Shown: positions 6,286 through 7,851 of the stretch, piece after piece
How the letters are laid out: every line of letters starts with the position of its first letter
Position numbering within the stretch: the stretch's first letter is position 1
Source of the DNA: Nitrospinota bacterium
GTDB taxonomy: Bacteria; Tectomicrobia; Entotheonellia; J063
Direction of reading: 5' to 3'
Assembly: GCA_003696125.1 (NCBI GenBank)
Contig: RFHZ01000569.1
Location: 1 to 7,851 of the forward strand
Length of the DNA: 7,851 nt
The notes under the pieces: model-generated
Told to the model about the DNA's origin: nothing
Databases searched by the model: none
What the model saw: only the letters and a program-made list of their open reading frames with translations
Translations under genes and position numbers: made by a program

Positions 6286-6314
6286 TGGCCATTTTTCTCC
6301 CTGCCCTTTATATT
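6286..6314 (+). promoter_or_regulatory. Possible promoter for the BON lipoprotein gene
   Basis: TGGCCA (6286-6291) and TATATT (6309-6314) are 17 bases apart, matching four of six -35 and five of six -10 consensus bases; an overlapping TATTAT is at 6311-6316. Transcription would begin near 6321, leaving a leader of about 120 bases that holds no ORF I can support. Confidence 0.36.
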
Positions 6315-6440
6315 ATGAGAAGATGTAGCAAGAGGTCAGCGCTGCCTCAAGGCCATCACCGCCAGGCACGCCGGGGTGGAAGGGCTGGTAGGGTCTCCTC
6401 TTTTCTGGTCGAGACGATACCGATAGAGGGAGGAAAGGTG

Positions 6441-6755
6441 ATGAGACGTCGAGCATGGATTCGCTATTGTCTGGGTATGCTTCTCTTTTGGGGGGCAGGG
6501 TGTGCCTCGACCCCGACGCAGAAGAGCACAGGAGAAATCATCGATGATGCGGTCATTACTACCAAGGTCAAGGTACTGCTCATCGAGGATAAGGTGGTGA
6601 AAGCACGCTCGATAGACGTGGATACGCGTAAAGGTATCGTCAGCCTGAACGGCGCGGTGGAGACACAGGCAGAGAAAGAGCGGGCAGAGGCGATTGCCCG
6701 CAGTGTCAAAGGGGTCAAGGGGGTGGAAAACCACCTGAAGGTGGTGGGGAAGTAG
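6441..6755 (+). CDS. BON-domain lipoprotein
   Basis: A 104-residue exported protein. The basic N-terminus MRRRAWIR and hydrophobic YCLGMLLFWGAGC form a lipoprotein signal with C21 as the probable lipidated cysteine; the lipobox is slightly atypical (Gly at -3). The mature part is a single BON domain (about 33-102): DDAVITTKVKVLL, IDVDTRKGIVSLNGAV, AEKERAEAIARSVKGVKGVENHLKVV, the standard alternation ending in the G-V-x-x-V-x-N-x-L strand. BON domains bind membrane phospholipid surfaces and occur in OsmY- and DolP-like envelope proteins, so a role in envelope integrity at the outer membrane is expected. With Ala at +2 of the lipoprotein, outer-membrane sorting is likely. The ATG at 6441 has GGAGG seven bases upstream (6429-6433). 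A GTG immediately before it is in frame and cannot be excluded; the longer frame back to 6315 is unsupported. The gene converges on the crotonase with only eight bases between stops. Confidence 0.92.
   Translation: MRRRAWIRYCLGMLLFWGAGCASTPTQKSTGEIIDDAVITTKVKVLLIEDKVVKARSIDVDTRKGIVSLNGAVETQAEKERAEAIARSVKGVKGVENHLKVVGK
6722..6744 (+). repeat. GGTGG/CCACC/GGTGG alternating hairpin at the BON 3' end
   Basis: GGTGG (6722-6726), CCACC (6731-6735) and GGTGG (6740-6744) are separated by four bases each (AAAA and TGAA). The middle arm can pair with either neighbour, making two mutually exclusive stems at the very end of the coding region, and the pattern is symmetrical on both strands. No T tract follows, so it is not a classical terminator. 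It may simply reflect codons for V-E-N-H-L-K-V-V. Confidence 0.3.
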
Positions 6756-6763
6756 GCTTGAGA

Positions 6764-7537
6764 TCATTCCCCCCGAAACACCGGCAGGCGCTTTTCCATC
6801 CAGGCGCGGATTCCCTCTCGCGCATCGGCACTCTGCAAAGTACGATAGAAAAGGGTATCCAGATCCTCGTGCGCAATCTGCTCGCGTAGCGAGGTTGCCC
6901 GCAGGATGCTGGCTTTGATCCCCCGTAGCGCCAGGGGGGCATTGGTCGCAATATCTCGTGCCATGGTATAGGTTGTCTCTTCCAGTTCGGCGCGAGGGAC
7001 AACCTGGTGGACCAGACCGATCTCGTATGCCCTCTTTGCCCCTATCGGCCGGGCGGTGAATAGGAACTGCCTGGTGAAGGCCGGTCCGATAATCTCTACC
7101 AGTTTACTGGTAAGGGTAAAGGGGACCATGAACCCTAAACGGGCCAGTGGCATGCCAAAGCGGGCTTCCTCTGCGGCGATGCGGAGATCGCAATGCACCG
7201 CCAGTTCGCACCCACCGGCAAAGGCATCCCCGTTGATCATGGCAATGGTCGGATAAGGTGAGGTTTCGATCTGCCGGAAGAGGGATAAGATGTCTGACTG
7301 CGAACTCCTGCCATCTGTCTGCTGCTGGTGGAGTTCCTGCAGGTCACGTCCGGCACAGAAGGCCTTGCCCGCTCCCCGGATGACCACGACCCTTACATCC
7401 TGTCGCTGCTCGAACCGGGTGAAATGGGTGGCCAGGCTCGCAATACTCGTCTTGTTGAGCGCATTCCGTTTTGCCGGGCGGTTCAGGGTAAGGGTGGCAA
7501 TACCATCCTGAATCGAGCAGAGAACTTCCTCGGTCAT
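6764..7537 (-). CDS. Enoyl-CoA hydratase/isomerase family protein (crotonase)
   Basis: A 257-residue cytosolic crotonase, the usual length for the family. The N-terminus gives LTLNRPAKRNALN (16-28), the oxyanion-hole segment FCAGRDL (60-66), and the second oxyanion segment INGDAFAGGCELAVHCD (101-117). The Glu of CEL, E111, corresponds to E144 of mammalian enoyl-CoA hydratase. The second catalytic Glu, E164 in that enzyme, should lie 20 residues on in FGxPExxLG; here the text is FGMPLARLG and the position is L131. A hydratase with both acids is therefore doubtful; isomerase, hydrolase, decarboxylase or another crotonase reaction on an acyl-CoA is possible. The ATG at 7537 is chosen because GGGAG lies six bases upstream and a promoter is about 45 bases upstream. 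An 82-residue in-frame extension to 7783 lacks crotonase similarity. No other acyl-CoA gene is in the window. Confidence 0.93.
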   Translation of the reverse strand: MTEEVLCSIQDGIATLTLNRPAKRNALNKTSIASLATHFTRFEQRQDVRVVVIRGAGKAFCAGRDLQELHQQQTDGRSSQSDILSLFRQIETSPYPTIAMINGDAFAGGCELAVHCDLRIAAEEARFGMPLARLGFMVPFTLTSKLVEIIGPAFTRQFLFTARPIGAKRAYEIGLVHQVVPRAELEETTYTMARDIATNAPLALRGIKASILRATSLREQIAHEDLDTLFYRTLQSADAREGIRAWMEKRLPVFRGE

Positions 7538-7783
7538 CCTTCTCTCCCTTTCTCTGTTACCAATACTCCACCGATACCTGCATTCTATCCCGCTTTTCCC
7601 AGGGATGCAACAGAAAAACAGCGCTCTCTTGCCCTCTCTTCGCACCGGGATGCACGTCCTCTCCAGGTCGGACTGGACCAATCTGGTTTCCTTTGCGCAT
7701 CCAGAGCGGTGAATATCTGGGAACAGAAGAGGTTGCCAGAGAGTCGGGTCGTTGCGCAGGCCATCCAGCGCATCATTACGCAT
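7538..7783 (-). pseudogene. Possible 5' stump of another gene, in frame with the crotonase
   Basis: An ATG at 7783 preceded by a perfect AGGAGG at eight bases starts MRNDALDGLRNDPTLWQPLLFPD. These first ~23 codons look like real coding sequence in composition (GCG, CTG, GGC, CGC, AAC). The following text changes in character, with many Cys and rare-looking AGA/AGG codons, and contains the predicted crotonase promoter. The frame stays open to 7538 and into the crotonase without a stop. The best reading is a gene whose 3' part has been lost; a true 82-residue N-terminal extension of the crotonase is the alternative. I do not recognise the protein, and the rest of this stretch shows no other gene. 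Confidence 0.36.
7582..7610 (-). promoter_or_regulatory. Sigma-70-type promoter for the crotonase gene
   Basis: TTGCAT (7610-7605) and TAGAAT (7587-7582) on the minus strand are 17 bases apart, the -10 matching five of six and the -35 three of six (TTG). Transcription would start near 7575, about 38 bases before the ATG at 7537. It supports the short start of the crotonase. Confidence 0.45.
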
Positions 7784-7791
7784 CTGAAATA

Positions 7792-7797
7792 CCTCCT
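7792..7797 (-). promoter_or_regulatory. Strong Shine-Dalgarno ahead of the gene stump
   Basis: AGGAGG reads 7797 down to 7792, eight bases from the ATG at 7783-7781. The surrounding AGGAGGTATTT is identical over 11 bases to the site before the UroD-like gene (4674-4664). It is the main reason for thinking a gene once began here. Confidence 0.55.
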
Positions 7798-7851
7798 AAT
7801 CAGGGGGAAAGTTAAAAACCTCGACAGGCCTTGCCGAATATGGTATAAGGA

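Noticed and set aside
1-7851. CRISPR array, insertion sequence, tRNA or rRNA gene
   Set aside because: I saw no regularly spaced repeats, no terminal inverted repeats with target duplications, no transposase text, and no tRNA or rRNA sequence.

Overview
The window carries eight recognisable genes. Five are on the minus strand and three on the plus strand. All look like ordinary bacterial genes of fairly high GC content, with strong AGGAGG-type ribosome binding sites and sigma-70-like promoters. A predicted BON-domain lipoprotein suggests a Gram-negative (diderm) envelope. There is no rRNA, tRNA or marker protein, so I do not name a genus. I see no transposase, integrase, phage gene or CRISPR array.

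Layout from left to right. (1) The 3' end of a universal stress protein gene on the plus strand (1-224). (2) A minus-strand two-gene unit: a thiamine diphosphate (ThDP) enzyme of the acetolactate synthase superfamily (3030 down to 1228), overlapping by four bases (ATGA) with an NAD-dependent sugar-nucleotide-type epimerase/dehydratase (1231 down to 272). (3) A divergent, small, helix-turn-helix-like protein on the plus strand (3314-3583). (4) A minus-strand UroD-family protein (4663 down to 3665) with a zinc-type HxC...C signature and its own promoter. (5) A minus-strand MATE exporter (6168 down to 4804) with an extended -10 promoter and a perfect 12-bp palindrome in its leader. (6) A divergent plus-strand BON lipoprotein (6441-6755). 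(7) A convergent minus-strand crotonase (7537 down to 6764) that has lost one of the two classical hydratase glutamates. (8) A 314-base upstream stretch (7538-7851) holding the crotonase promoter and what looks like the 5' stump of another gene behind a perfect Shine-Dalgarno.

How the genes may work together. Only the ThDP enzyme and epimerase pair is clearly one functional unit, because they are translationally coupled. A ThDP carboligase-like protein next to an extended SDR recalls the branched-sugar logic of YerE/YerF (yersiniose A), but no NDP-sugar dehydratase or glycosyltransferase is in view, so this is a hypothesis. The small DNA-binding-like protein is placed to regulate that pair. 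The other genes seem to be separate transcription units: stress response, small-molecule export, periplasmic or outer-membrane maintenance, and CoA-ester metabolism. Several start sites here differ from the longest open frame, and these are noted gene by gene. The items most worth a second look are the ThDP/SDR pair, the UroD paralogue with zinc ligands, the crotonase missing its second Glu, the palindrome before the MATE gene, and the gene stump near the right edge.
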